NCBI GenBank assembly: GCA_017305835.1
Contig: JAFKJY010000082.1
Coordinates: forward strand, 1-41,419
Length of the DNA stretch: 41,419 bases
Direction: 5' to 3'
Source of the DNA: Hyphomicrobiales bacterium
GTDB lineage: Bacteria > Pseudomonadota > Alphaproteobacteria > Rhizobiales > Rhizobiaceae
Part shown: positions 15,484 through 25,993 of the stretch, piece by piece
Position numbering within the stretch: the first letter of the stretch is position 1
Layout of the letters: the number at the start of each line of letters is the position of its first letter
Made by a program: the position numbers and the translations under genes
Notes under the pieces: generated by a model
Databases searched by the model: none
The model's input: only the letters and a program-made list of their open reading frames with translations
Told to the model about the DNA's origin: nothing

Positions 15484-16539
15484 ATGAAGATCAGTACCAT
15501 TCTCGGCGGCGCCGTCGCCGCGCAGCTCGTCTTTGTCGGCAGCGTCACCGCCGCCGGGCGGAGCAACGAAGACATTTCCGGCCTCGTCCAGGCCGGGCTC
15601 GCCTATCTCGACCAGCGCGTGCCGCAGAACAAGATGCGGCAGCCCGGGCCGCGCAACCCGCAGCCGGGCTACGTCCAGCTCGCGCAGGCGGGCGACCCGC
15701 GCGTGCAGCAGCTCGAGGAGCAGATCCGCCAGCTCAACGGCCAGCTCGAGGAGCTCAACTTCCAGGTGCTGCAGATGCAGGACCAGATGCGCAAGATGCA
15801 GGAAGACAACGAGTTCCGCTTCCAGCAGCTCGAGAAGCCCGGCACGCCGGCCAAGCGGACCGACGCGGGCGCCCCCGCCGGCGCACCCCGCCAGCCGCAG
15901 GGCCAGGCGCAAGATCAGGCGCAGGGCGGCGATGCCACCTCGATCGAGACGATCATCGCCAGCCCGCAGGGCAGCAATTCGCTGCCGCCGCAGGGCCAGC
16001 AGCAGCTCGGCGCGCCGCAGCGCGACCTCGGCCGGATCACCTTCGACGCCAACGGCAACCCGATCCAGACCGCGCCGGGCGGCGGCCCGCTGCCGGGCGT
16101 GCAGGTCGGCGGGGCGCCGACCGACAATACCAGCGTGGCCTCGCTGCCGGCGACCGACAGCCCGGACGAGCTCTATCGCAACTCCTACGAAATGATCCTG
16201 TCCGGCGACTACGCGATGGCCGAGGCCGGTTTTCGCGACCACATCGCGCGCTTCCCGCAGGACGGGCATGCGGCGGACGCGCATTTCTGGCTGGGCGAGG
16301 CGCTGCTCGGCCAAGAGCGCTACCAGGAGGCGGCGCAGGCCTTCCTCGAGACCAATCGCGACTATCCCGACGCCAAGAAGGCGCCGGACTCGCTGCTGAA
16401 GCTCGGCGTGACGCTGTCGGCCATGAAGCAGCGCGACCTCGCCTGCGCCACGCTCGCCAACGTGGCCAAGCGCTACCCGAAGGCCTCGCCGTCGATCCTG
16501 CAGCGGGCCAAGGAGGAGCGCGCCCGCGCTTCCTGCTGA
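15484..16539 (+). CDS. cpoB: Cell division coordinator CpoB (YbgF), Tol-Pal cluster
   Basis: 351 residues. A signal peptide (about 1-23, ending VTAAG) is followed by a coiled coil (about 75-120, heptads rich in Q, L and E), a low-complexity Pro/Gln/Gly linker, and a C-terminal TPR domain (SPDELYRNSYEMILSGDY, HFWLGEALL, then DAKKAPDSLLKLG). CpoB is periplasmic and couples Tol-Pal constriction to septal peptidoglycan synthesis. The stop is 4 bp before the tilS GTG start, so the two are likely cotranscribed. Confidence 0.93.
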   Translation: MKISTILGGAVAAQLVFVGSVTAAGRSNEDISGLVQAGLAYLDQRVPQNKMRQPGPRNPQPGYVQLAQAGDPRVQQLEEQIRQLNGQLEELNFQVLQMQDQMRKMQEDNEFRFQQLEKPGTPAKRTDAGAPAGAPRQPQGQAQDQAQGGDATSIETIIASPQGSNSLPPQGQQQLGAPQRDLGRITFDANGNPIQTAPGGGPLPGVQVGGAPTDNTSVASLPATDSPDELYRNSYEMILSGDYAMAEAGFRDHIARFPQDGHAADAHFWLGEALLGQERYQEAAQAFLETNRDYPDAKKAPDSLLKLGVTLSAMKQRDLACATLANVAKRYPKASPSILQRAKEERARASC

Positions 16540-16543
16540 GGTC

Positions 16544-17923
16544 GTGAACGCGGCGGCGGCGTCATCCCTGCCTGGTCATGCGCCTGCGGGTGCGAACTTG
16601 GCCGACATCGATCCCGCCGGACTTTTTTCCTCGCTCGACCTTTCCGGCCGACGCCGCGTCGCGGTGGCGGTGTCCGGCGGCGGCGATTCGCTCGCGCTGC
16701 TGATCCTGTTCCGCCGCTTCCTCGAGGCGACCCACAGCCCGGTCGAGCCGGTGGCGGTCACCGTCGACCATCGCCTGCGGCCGGAATCGGCCGACGAGGC
16801 ACGGCAGGTCGCGGGGATCGCCGCAGGGCTGGGCATCGCCCACCGCACGATGGCGTGGGACGCGGCGAAGCCGGCCGCCGGCCTGTCGGCCGCCGCGCGC
16901 GAGGCGCGGCACCTTCTTCTCGCGCAGGCTGCGCGCGAGGCGGGCACCGACATCGTGCTGACCGGCCACACGCTGGACGACCAGGCCGAGACGCTGGCGA
17001 TGCGGCGCGCGCGCGGGCAGGGCCGCGGCGAGGCGGGAATAGCGCCCGCGACGCTGTTCGACTGGCGCTGCTGGTTCGTCCGTCCCCTTCTCGGCACGCG
17101 GCGGGCCGCGCTGCGGCGCTTCCTCGCCGGGCTGGGGCAGGCGTGGATCGACGATCCGAGCAACGCGAACATGGCGAGCGAGCGGGCACGCACACGGGCG
17201 GCGCTGGACGGGCCGGGGATCCTGCGCCTCGCCGCCGAGGCGGAAGCCGCCGGGCAGCGCCGCGCCGATCTCGGCGTTCGCGCGGCCGCGCTGATCGCGG
17301 CGCATGCGCGCATGCCGGCGCCGGGCCTCGTGCGCCTCGACCGGCGGATCGCGGCCGAGCCGGACCGCGCGGCAGGGGCTTACGCGCTGCGCATCCTGCT
17401 CGCCTGCACCGGCGGGCGCGAGCACCTGCCCGACGAGGAGCGCGCGGCGGCGCTGCTCGGCCGCATGGACGGGGTCAATTTCAGGGCGACGCTGTCGCGA
17501 AGCGTGATCGACGTGCGCCGCGCCGCGGTCTTCCTGCTGCGCGAGCGACGCGGCCTGCCGGAGCCGCAGCCGGCGGCGCCCGGCCTCTGGGACGGGCGCT
17601 ACAGGCTCGAAGGCGCGGGAGCGGGCGAAACGGTGATGGCTGCCGGCGAGGCCGGGGCCGGGAAGGTGGAAGCCCCGGCGGATGTGCCGCAGTCGCTCGA
17701 AGATGCCGCCGCCTCCGCGCGGCCGGCGGTGCGCCTCGACGGCGGCGCCTGCGCCTTCCTCGACACGGCCGGCGGGCATTCGGGCATCCGTGCCCGGCCG
17801 GTGGTGGCGCCGTGGGCGCGCTACCTGCCGCTGTTCGACGCAGCGCCGGCCGCTGCCGCCGCCGCGCTGCTCGGTGCCGAGCCGGTGCCGACCGCGCCTT
17901 TTGCCGGCCACAATGGCCGGTGA
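16544..17923 (+). CDS. tilS: tRNA(Ile)-lysidine synthetase TilS
   Basis: A 459-residue N-type PP-loop ATPase that converts C34 of tRNA-Ile(CAU) to lysidine, so the tRNA reads AUA. The PP-loop SGGGDS is at residues 44-49. Further TilS landmarks are VTVDHRLRPES, TGHTLDDQAETLAMR and RPLLGTRR, with WIDDPSN after them. The C-terminal third is longer and less conserved than in E. coli. The start is GTG at 16544, 4 bp after cpoB, with GGAGG nearby in the end of cpoB. This cpoB-tilS-ftsH order is standard in Hyphomicrobiales. Confidence 0.93.
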   Translation: MNAAAASSLPGHAPAGANLADIDPAGLFSSLDLSGRRRVAVAVSGGGDSLALLILFRRFLEATHSPVEPVAVTVDHRLRPESADEARQVAGIAAGLGIAHRTMAWDAAKPAAGLSAAAREARHLLLAQAAREAGTDIVLTGHTLDDQAETLAMRRARGQGRGEAGIAPATLFDWRCWFVRPLLGTRRAALRRFLAGLGQAWIDDPSNANMASERARTRAALDGPGILRLAAEAEAAGQRRADLGVRAAALIAAHARMPAPGLVRLDRRIAAEPDRAAGAYALRILLACTGGREHLPDEERAAALLGRMDGVNFRATLSRSVIDVRRAAVFLLRERRGLPEPQPAAPGLWDGRYRLEGAGAGETVMAAGEAGAGKVEAPADVPQSLEDAAASARPAVRLDGGACAFLDTAGGHSGIRARPVVAPWARYLPLFDAAPAAAAAALLGAEPVPTAPFAGHNGR

Positions 17924-17947
17924 GCTTAACCGAGACGGGAGGTCGCG

Positions 17948-17976
17948 CTTGGCAAGGCGGCAGGCGCTACCTATGT
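17948..17976 (+). promoter_or_regulatory. Promoter of ftsH, RpoH-like
   Basis: CTTGGC (17948-17953), 17 bp, then CTATGT (17971-17976). With the preceding C it reads CCTATGT, which fits the alphaproteobacterial RpoH -10 (CYTATNT) as well as sigma-70. It lies 65 bp before the ftsH ATG. Heat-shock control of ftsH is known elsewhere; it is inferred here. Confidence 0.55.
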
Positions 17977-18040
17977 TAGCCCCATCCTTCTTACCGCGTT
18001 CGCGCAAGGCAGACGGCCGGCGCAAACTTCAGGACATGGC

Positions 18041-19975
<1,935 letters not shown>

Positions 19976-20005
19976 CCGGCGCGACAAGCGCGACAGGAAC
20001 AGAAG

Positions 20006-20033
20006 CGCCGCGGAGCAAGCTCCGCGGCGTTTT
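20006..20033 (+). terminator. Intrinsic terminator after ftsH
   Basis: A 10-bp GC stem (20006-20015 with 20020-20029), loop caag and four Ts, 31 bp past the ftsH stop. Confidence 0.75.
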
Positions 20034-20188
20034 CATGCGGGATGCTTCAGGTATGTCCGCAAAGTTCCGGCTGAAAATCCCGTATCTGAAGGCTTTCGTA
20101 ACACTCCCTCACACAATGTGATCGGCTGGACCACCCCCGTTGTGGCAAAACCTGCGCGGGGACAATTTCCGGAAACGTCAAGAAACAC

Positions 20189-21544
<1,356 letters not shown>

Positions 21545-21566
21545 GACGCGGGCGCCTGCACACGGC

Positions 21567-22223
21567 ATGAAGGCGATCCTCGCCGCATGCCTGCTGCTGG
21601 CGGCGGCCGCGCTCGCCGGCTGCGACCCATATCCCGATACCTGGCGCTGGAACCAGAAGCTGACGGTCGAGGTCTCGACGCCCGAGGGCATGCGCACGGG
21701 CTCGGCCGTGACGGAGGTCGTCTGGCAGGAGCGCAACTGGACCGGCAATTTTCCGGGCAGCTATCGCGGCGAGGCCACGGTGGTCGACCTCGGCAAAGGG
21801 CGCTACCTGTTCGCGCTGATCGGTGAGCAGACCCGGTATCTGGCGCTGCGCACCTTCGCCCCGGATCTCGGCGACAAGGCCGTCATCACCGAGGAAGGCT
21901 TCGCGGCCATGGCCGGCATCCGCGGCAGGCGGGACGTGCCGACGAAATACTATCCGCTGCTGGTGACCTTCGACGACGTGAGCCGCCCCGAGACGGTGAA
22001 GCGCGTCGATCCGGCAAACCTCGGGGCGAGTTTTGGTCCCGGTGTGACGCTTGAGCGTGTCAGTCTTGAGATCGTGGATGAGCCTGCGACTACGGAACAG
22101 ATCACGCAGCTACTAAACTGGTTGGGACCAAATCCAGAGCCCAAGCTCGGTCCGGCAACCGGGAGGACCAGAGATGTCCCGTTTTACAGGTTTGTATCCC
22201 AAGGTGATTTTGTCCGAAGATGA
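21567..22223 (+). CDS. Putative outer-membrane lipoprotein of unknown function
   Basis: 218 residues beginning with a clear lipoprotein signal (MKAILAACLLLAAAALAGC; lipobox LAGC, acylated Cys 19) and DPYPDTWRW directly after it. The body is soluble with an even mix of beta-prone segments and no domain I recognise. From about 22030 onward the codons become less GC-biased than in the first half and than in neighbouring genes, although the frame is continuous. It is transcribed in the same direction as glmM, 23 bp after it, and ends before a strong terminator. Confidence 0.82.
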   Translation: MKAILAACLLLAAAALAGCDPYPDTWRWNQKLTVEVSTPEGMRTGSAVTEVVWQERNWTGNFPGSYRGEATVVDLGKGRYLFALIGEQTRYLALRTFAPDLGDKAVITEEGFAAMAGIRGRRDVPTKYYPLLVTFDDVSRPETVKRVDPANLGASFGPGVTLERVSLEIVDEPATTEQITQLLNWLGPNPEPKLGPATGRTRDVPFYRFVSQGDFVRR

Positions 22224-22254
22224 AGGGCCCCTTCCGGCTACCTTGCGCACGCTT

Positions 22255-22281
22255 CAGCCCGCCGCCCGGCGGGCTTTCTTT
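22255..22281 (+). terminator. Intrinsic terminator after the lipoprotein gene
   Basis: Stem agcccgcc/ggcgggct with loop gccc, followed by TTTCTTTT. A textbook Rho-independent terminator 32 bp past the stop. Confidence 0.8.
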
Positions 22282-22326
22282 TGGCCGGCAAGCATTCACG
22301 ACTGCCGGCATGGTTAAGGAACAGGG

Positions 22327-22341
22327 TTAAACCGGCCTTAA
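22327..22341. promoter_or_regulatory. Perfect CtrA-type box upstream of outer-membrane protein 1
   Basis: TTAA-accggcc-TTAA, with the right half extended to TTAACCAT. It lies 78 bp before the ATG of the first beta-barrel gene and just after the upstream terminator, so it can only serve that gene. Confidence 0.6.
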
Positions 22342-22418
22342 CCATTCCCCGACAATATGCGGCATCGAGTTCAATGGTACCGCGCGTTTCGAGCCCGGGG
22401 AAAACAAGGACCTCAGCC

Positions 22419-23285
22419 ATGTTGAAACTGGCCCTGCCGATCATGATGGGCGCTGCCGTGCTTGCCGCAAGCCTGCCGGCTGGCGCAGCCGACCTCTACC
22501 AGCCGCCCGTCGTGGAAGCGCCGCCGCCGGTCTACGTGCCCGAGCCCGCGCCAGCCTTCAGCGGCTGGTACATCCGCGGCGACGCCGGCTACAATTTCTA
22601 CCAGTTCCGCGGCGGCGACTGGATCACCTATGGCTGCGCGCTCTGCGGCCCGACGCCCGGCACCAACTCGTTCACCAGCGGCACGCTGCGCGGCGCCTTC
22701 TCGCTCGGCGGCGGCGTCGGCTACCAGGTGACCAACCACTTCCGCGTCGACCTGACGGGCGACTACTTCTTCAAGGCGGCCTTCCGCGGCTCGTCGGCCG
22801 GCACGGGCTGCGGCGCCGGCCCCTGCACGTCCACCGACGCCTCGACGATGAGCGCGCTGCTGCTGATGGCCAACGCCTATGCCGACCTCGGCACCTGGCA
22901 CGGCATCACCCCCTATCTCGGCGCCGGCCTCGGCGGCGCGCGGATCTCGTGGGGCGATCTCGAGAACACCACGACCGGCACCGCCATCCACACCGGCTCG
23001 ACCAACTGGCGCTTCGCCTGGGCGCTCATGGCCGGCGCGTCCTACTGCGTGACCGACAAGCTGAAGCTGGACGTCGGCTACCGCTATGCCCGCGTCGCCG
23101 GCGGCCGCATGTTCGAATGGGGCCCGGCGGGTGCGGCGATCGGCGCCGGCCCCGGCTTCGACCGCGGCATCGACATCCACCAGGTGCGCGGCGGCCTGCG
23201 CTACTCCTTCGGCGGCGACTCGACCTGCGCGCCCAGGGACGTGGTCTCCTACGAGCCGCCGCAGCCGCTGCCCATCTACAAGTAG
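22419..23285 (+). CDS. Outer-membrane beta-barrel protein (Hyphomicrobiales Omp25/porin-like family), copy 1
   Basis: 288 residues. A signal peptide (MLKLALPIMMGAAVLA, ending AGAAD, about 1-24) is followed by a proline-rich linker (QPPVVEAPPPVYVPEP) and a beta-barrel starting GWYIRGDAGYNF. Later strands GVGYQVTNHFRVDLTGDYFF, ITPYLGAGLGGARIS and a final LRYSFGG are typical of the eight-stranded Omp25/Omp31-like proteins of this order. Two cysteine pairs in extracellular loops are notable. The frame is open from 22281, but ATG 22419 gives the signal peptide. The gene is bounded by a CtrA-type box and a strong terminator. Confidence 0.85.
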   Translation: MLKLALPIMMGAAVLAASLPAGAADLYQPPVVEAPPPVYVPEPAPAFSGWYIRGDAGYNFYQFRGGDWITYGCALCGPTPGTNSFTSGTLRGAFSLGGGVGYQVTNHFRVDLTGDYFFKAAFRGSSAGTGCGAGPCTSTDASTMSALLLMANAYADLGTWHGITPYLGAGLGGARISWGDLENTTTGTAIHTGSTNWRFAWALMAGASYCVTDKLKLDVGYRYARVAGGRMFEWGPAGAAIGAGPGFDRGIDIHQVRGGLRYSFGGDSTCAPRDVVSYEPPQPLPIYK

Positions 23286-23306
23286 GCGCGGACGCACGAT
23301 CGATCG

Positions 23307-23344
23307 AAAGGGCCGGCGGAGGCAGCTCCGCCGGCCCTTTCGCA
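23307..23344 (+). terminator. Intrinsic terminator after outer-membrane protein 1
   Basis: A perfect 16-bp stem (23307-23322 with 23327-23342), loop gcag. The 3' arm ends in CCCTTTC. It lies 22 bp after the stop and may also protect the mRNA 3' end. Confidence 0.8.
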
Positions 23345-23381
23345 TGCACGGATAGCCGCGGCGGAAAGGGATCTGTTATCC

Positions 23382-23396
23382 TTAACCGGCACTTAA
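23382..23396. promoter_or_regulatory. Perfect CtrA-type box upstream of outer-membrane protein 2
   Basis: TTAA-ccggcac-TTAA. The right half is also the left arm of TTAACC-tgtat-GGTTAA (23393-23409), giving three TTAA cores in 28 bp. It lies 69 bp before the ATG, equivalent in position to the box before copy 1. Confidence 0.6.
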
Positions 23397-23464
23397 CCTG
23401 TATGGTTAACAATGCTCGGTGACCAGAGACGGGCGTCGCGCCCGCGGTTGCCGGAGCCACACCC

Positions 23465-24304
23465 ATGAGCCCTCGTCTGCGTTTCCTCTTGCCCGTCCTG
23501 CTGCTGTCGGCGGGAACCATGCGGGCGGGCGCGGCGGACTACGAGCCGCCCGTCGTGGAGGCGCCGATCATCCAGGACGCGCCGGAATTCGTGCCGGTCG
23601 AGATCGGCTCGGGCTGGTACCTGCGCGGCGACGTCGGCTACGCCATCACCAACGCCACCGGCAACTTCACCTTCCGCGCCTTCGACGCCGGCACCTATAC
23701 GCCGGGCACCTTCACCAGCGGGGCCTACAGCGGCGACCTGACCTTCGGCGTCGGCTTCGGCTACCGCTTCACCGACGTGCTGCGCGCCGACGTCACGGCG
23801 GACAATTTCTCGCTGCGCTTCAACGGCTCGCGCGCCTTCGGCTCGCCCTGCCCGGGCGAGGCGGCCGGCACGACCTGCGCGGCCGACGATTCGTCGTCGG
23901 TCAACGCCTGGTCGGTGATGGCCAACGGCTATGTCGACATCGGCACCATCGCCGGCTTCACGCCCTATCTCGGCGCCGGCGTCGGCATGACCTACGCCAA
24001 CTGGGGAACCGCGGTCAGCACCTATAGCTGCACCGGCGGGCCGTGCGCGGTGGGCACGCAGATCATGGCGCACGAGGGCATCGACAGCTGGCGCTTCACC
24101 TACCAGGCGATGGCCGGCTTCGCCTACGACGTCAGCCGCAACCTCAAGCTCGACTTCGGTTACACCTTCCGCCATGTCGGCGGCGGCGACATGTTCGCCT
24201 TCACCACCGCCTCGCAGCTCGCCGGCGCCTCGGGCATCGAGGCGAGCGACCCCGGCTTCAACCAGCACGTCTTCAAGATCGGGCTGCGCTACGAGTTGTG
24301 GTGA
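23465..24304 (+). CDS. Outer-membrane beta-barrel protein (Hyphomicrobiales Omp25/porin-like family), copy 2
   Basis: 279 residues, paralogous to the preceding gene. It has a signal peptide (MSPRLRFLLPVLLLSAG, ending AGAAD), the linker EPPVVEAPIIQDAPEF, then GSGWYLRGDVGYAI, FGVGFGYRFTDVLRADVTAD, GFTPYLGAGVGMTYANWG, KLDFGYTFRHVGGGDMF and a terminal GLRYELW. The last residue is Trp, a common beta-signal-like ending. Loop cysteines are again paired. The 3' end overlaps an antisense small frame by 32 bp. A tandem duplication with divergence and separate promoters is likely. Confidence 0.85.
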   Translation: MSPRLRFLLPVLLLSAGTMRAGAADYEPPVVEAPIIQDAPEFVPVEIGSGWYLRGDVGYAITNATGNFTFRAFDAGTYTPGTFTSGAYSGDLTFGVGFGYRFTDVLRADVTADNFSLRFNGSRAFGSPCPGEAAGTTCAADDSSSVNAWSVMANGYVDIGTIAGFTPYLGAGVGMTYANWGTAVSTYSCTGGPCAVGTQIMAHEGIDSWRFTYQAMAGFAYDVSRNLKLDFGYTFRHVGGGDMFAFTTASQLAGASGIEASDPGFNQHVFKIGLRYELW

Positions 24305-24575
24305 GGCGGCGACGCCGTCCGCGCGGCCCGATCTCGGGGTCGAGGCGGATGGCGATGCGGTCGAGCACGGCCTCGACCGCCTCCAGCCGCGCCTGTTCGA
24401 GCGGCGAGGCGTCCGGCCCCGCCAGGGTGCGGCTCACCTCGATCGCGCGGTCGATCCACAGGCGCGCCTCGCGGCGGCGCTCGCCCAGCGGCGCCTCGTC
24501 GAGCGCCCGCAGCGCCTTGCCGAGCATTTCGAGGACCACCGCGTCTCGCCGCGCCGCCGTCAGATGCCACGCCAT
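24273..24575 (-). CDS. Small hypothetical protein, antisense overlap with the omp2 end
   Basis: A 100-residue frame (MAWHLTAARRDAVVLEM) rich in Ala, Leu, Arg and Glu, predicted mostly helical (GERRREARLWIDRAIEVSRT, then EQARLEAVEAVLDRIAIRLD). A GGAG lies ~8 bp upstream of the ATG at 24575. The amphipathic pattern and sensible start favour a real gene over a GC shadow. It ends inside the last codons of omp2 on the other strand, and no family is recognised. The frame is open further upstream to 24878, but that part reads as non-coding. Confidence 0.5.
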   Translation of the reverse strand: MAWHLTAARRDAVVLEMLGKALRALDEAPLGERRREARLWIDRAIEVSRTLAGPDASPLEQARLEAVEAVLDRIAIRLDPEIGPRGRRRRLTTTRSAARS

Positions 24576-25032
24576 CGCCCACTCCGGGTTGACCGAGCTT
24601 CCTGCCAAGCGGCGAAGGCCCCGCGCGGTTCCCCGCCATCGGCCGGCATGGTGAATGCCGTGTTTACGGCTACGCCCGCAGGTTGTGGCTGTCACGGGGT
24701 CGAAGGCGGCCGGATCCAAGCCGAAGAGGTGCGACAGGGCGCATTCGTGGTGCCGCCGGCGCGCATCTGCAGGTTTGGAAAACGGATGGAAGTTTAATCT
24801 TGCATCTTGTGGTTGCAATCGGTTGTGCAGCCAAATGCTTGAATCAGCTTCATAATATTCCGGCTCTCCCGCAATCATGAAAAAATCACGCCCTGCATGT
24901 TGCCGGGCCGCCTAAATCGAAATCGAAAGAAAAAATACTCTGGTAACGCCGTTCGTTCCGTCGATCTGGCGGGACAATACATGGGCGCGCACCATGCAGT
25001 TGCCATCGGCTCAGCAACAGGAGGCAACGGGT
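24576..25032. other. Intergenic region with an AT-rich stretch
   Basis: No convincing gene in 457 bp. The section from about 24780 to 24960 is distinctly AT-richer than its surroundings and contains short A-tracts, consistent with the promoter region of the glycine-rich protein gene. No clear -35/-10 pair, hairpin or known RNA motif was identified. Confidence 0.5.
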
Positions 25033-25806
25033 ATGGCAACGATGTTGAGGAACTTGTCAATTGCACTGGTCGTCGCGGGCATGGCGGCGGGCATCTCCCT
25101 TCCGGCGAGCGCGCAGGATGCGGGTGGGCTCGGCGGGCTCGGCGGAGGCCTCGGCGGGCTGGGCGGCCTTGGCGGCGGCCTGGGCGGGCTCGGCAACGCG
25201 CTGGGCGGCGCCATCGGCGTCGACACGTCCAACGGCCTGGGCGTCAGCGTCGGCGGCGCCAACGGCGTCAACGCCTCGATCGGCGGGAAGGGCGGCAACG
25301 TCGCCTCGGTATCCGTCGGCGGGGTCGCGGGCGCCAACGTGTCGACCAGCAACAACGGCGTCAGCGCCAGCGCGTCGGTCGGCAACAATGGCAGCCTGGC
25401 CAGCGTCGGCGCGTCGGTCGGCACGAACGGCGTGGGCGCCAATGCATCGGTGGGGCGCGGCTCGGTCGCCGACCTCGGCGTGTCGCTCGGCGGCAACGGT
25501 CTCGGCCTTTCCGGCTCGGTGCTAGGCATCGGCATCAACCGGGGCACGCCGACCACCGGCGGGCCGAATCCCGGCCCGTCCAACCCGACGGCGACCGGCC
25601 CGACCTCGGCCGGACGCTCGCCCGCCGCGCCCTCCGGCGCCAGCGGCATCAATGGCGGGCGCCTCGGCGTCGCGCTCGCCGGCCTGTCGCCGCGCGAGGT
25701 GATGCGCATGAAGCAGCGCTGCCGCGACATCATGGCCCAGCCCTCGGGCTACGACCACGGCCTCGTCGATCTCTGCCGGGCGCTCGGCCAGGTGGCGTCC
25801 CGGTAG
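25033..25806 (+). CDS. Secreted glycine-rich repeat protein of unknown function
   Basis: 257 residues. A signal peptide (about 1-27, SLPASAQ) is followed by a very Gly/Leu-rich block (GG-L-GG repeats, about 31-56) and then ~120 residues of degenerate repeats of the type NGVxxSxSVGxxG (VSVGGANGVNASIGG, SASVGNNGSLASVGASVG), suggestive of a beta-solenoid-like or self-associating surface protein. A Pro/Thr/Gly linker leads to a conserved-looking helical C-terminus (LSPREVMRMKQRCRDIM, ending LCRALGQV) with two Cys. GGAGG lies ~9 bp before ATG 25033. It stands alone, followed by a terminator. No function can be assigned. Confidence 0.8.
   Translation: MATMLRNLSIALVVAGMAAGISLPASAQDAGGLGGLGGGLGGLGGLGGGLGGLGNALGGAIGVDTSNGLGVSVGGANGVNASIGGKGGNVASVSVGGVAGANVSTSNNGVSASASVGNNGSLASVGASVGTNGVGANASVGRGSVADLGVSLGGNGLGLSGSVLGIGINRGTPTTGGPNPGPSNPTATGPTSAGRSPAAPSGASGINGGRLGVALAGLSPREVMRMKQRCRDIMAQPSGYDHGLVDLCRALGQVASR
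25130..25200 (+). repeat. Glycine-repeat coding tract
   Basis: Short tandem GGN-CTN-GGC units encode the alternating Gly-Gly-Leu block of the secreted protein. The tract is prone to length change by slippage. Confidence 0.6.
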
Positions 25807-25836
25807 GCGGTTCCGGTCGAGCTCCGTGGAACCGCG

Positions 25837-25865
25837 GCGACCCGCCTCCAGGCGGGTCGCCTTTC
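25837..25865 (+). terminator. Intrinsic terminator after the glycine-rich gene
   Basis: A 10-bp stem gcgacccgcc/ggcgggtcgc, loop tcca, then CTTTCG, ending ~60 bp past the stop. Confidence 0.65.
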
Positions 25866-25905
25866 GCATGCGACGACGGCGCATGGGCGTCGCCGCGCAA
25901 AATCT

Positions 25906-25932
25906 CTTGCGGGCGACCGCGAGTTTCTATAT
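25906..25932 (+). promoter_or_regulatory. Candidate promoter of serC-serA
   Basis: CTTGCG (25906-25911), 15 bp, then CTATAT (25927-25932). The -10 is ideal, the spacing is short. A start at about 25939 would make the mRNA begin with the hairpin leader. Confidence 0.5.
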
Positions 25933-25938
25933 CGGCGT

Positions 25939-25993
25939 CCGTGGGCCACTCCTCCCCAATGAGGAGCGAGCCATCTGAAAGGATGGAACCACG
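25939..25993 (+). ncRNA. serC leader RNA (resembles the alphaproteobacterial serC motif)
   Basis: The short 5' leader between the -10 and the serC ATG contains a 6-bp hairpin, CTCCTC (25949-25954) with GAGGAG (25961-25966), flanked by TGG/CCA that can extend it, followed by AAAGGATGG as ribosome site. A small structured RNA upstream of serC in alphaproteobacteria (serC motif, Weinberg and colleagues) has this location and size. The CCUCCCC loop side could pair with the ribosome site. The ligand or regulator is unknown. Confidence 0.55.

Noticed and set aside
25130..25200. CRISPR or tandem satellite
   Set aside because: The repetition is codon-level Gly-Gly-Leu coding within an open frame, with no spacers.
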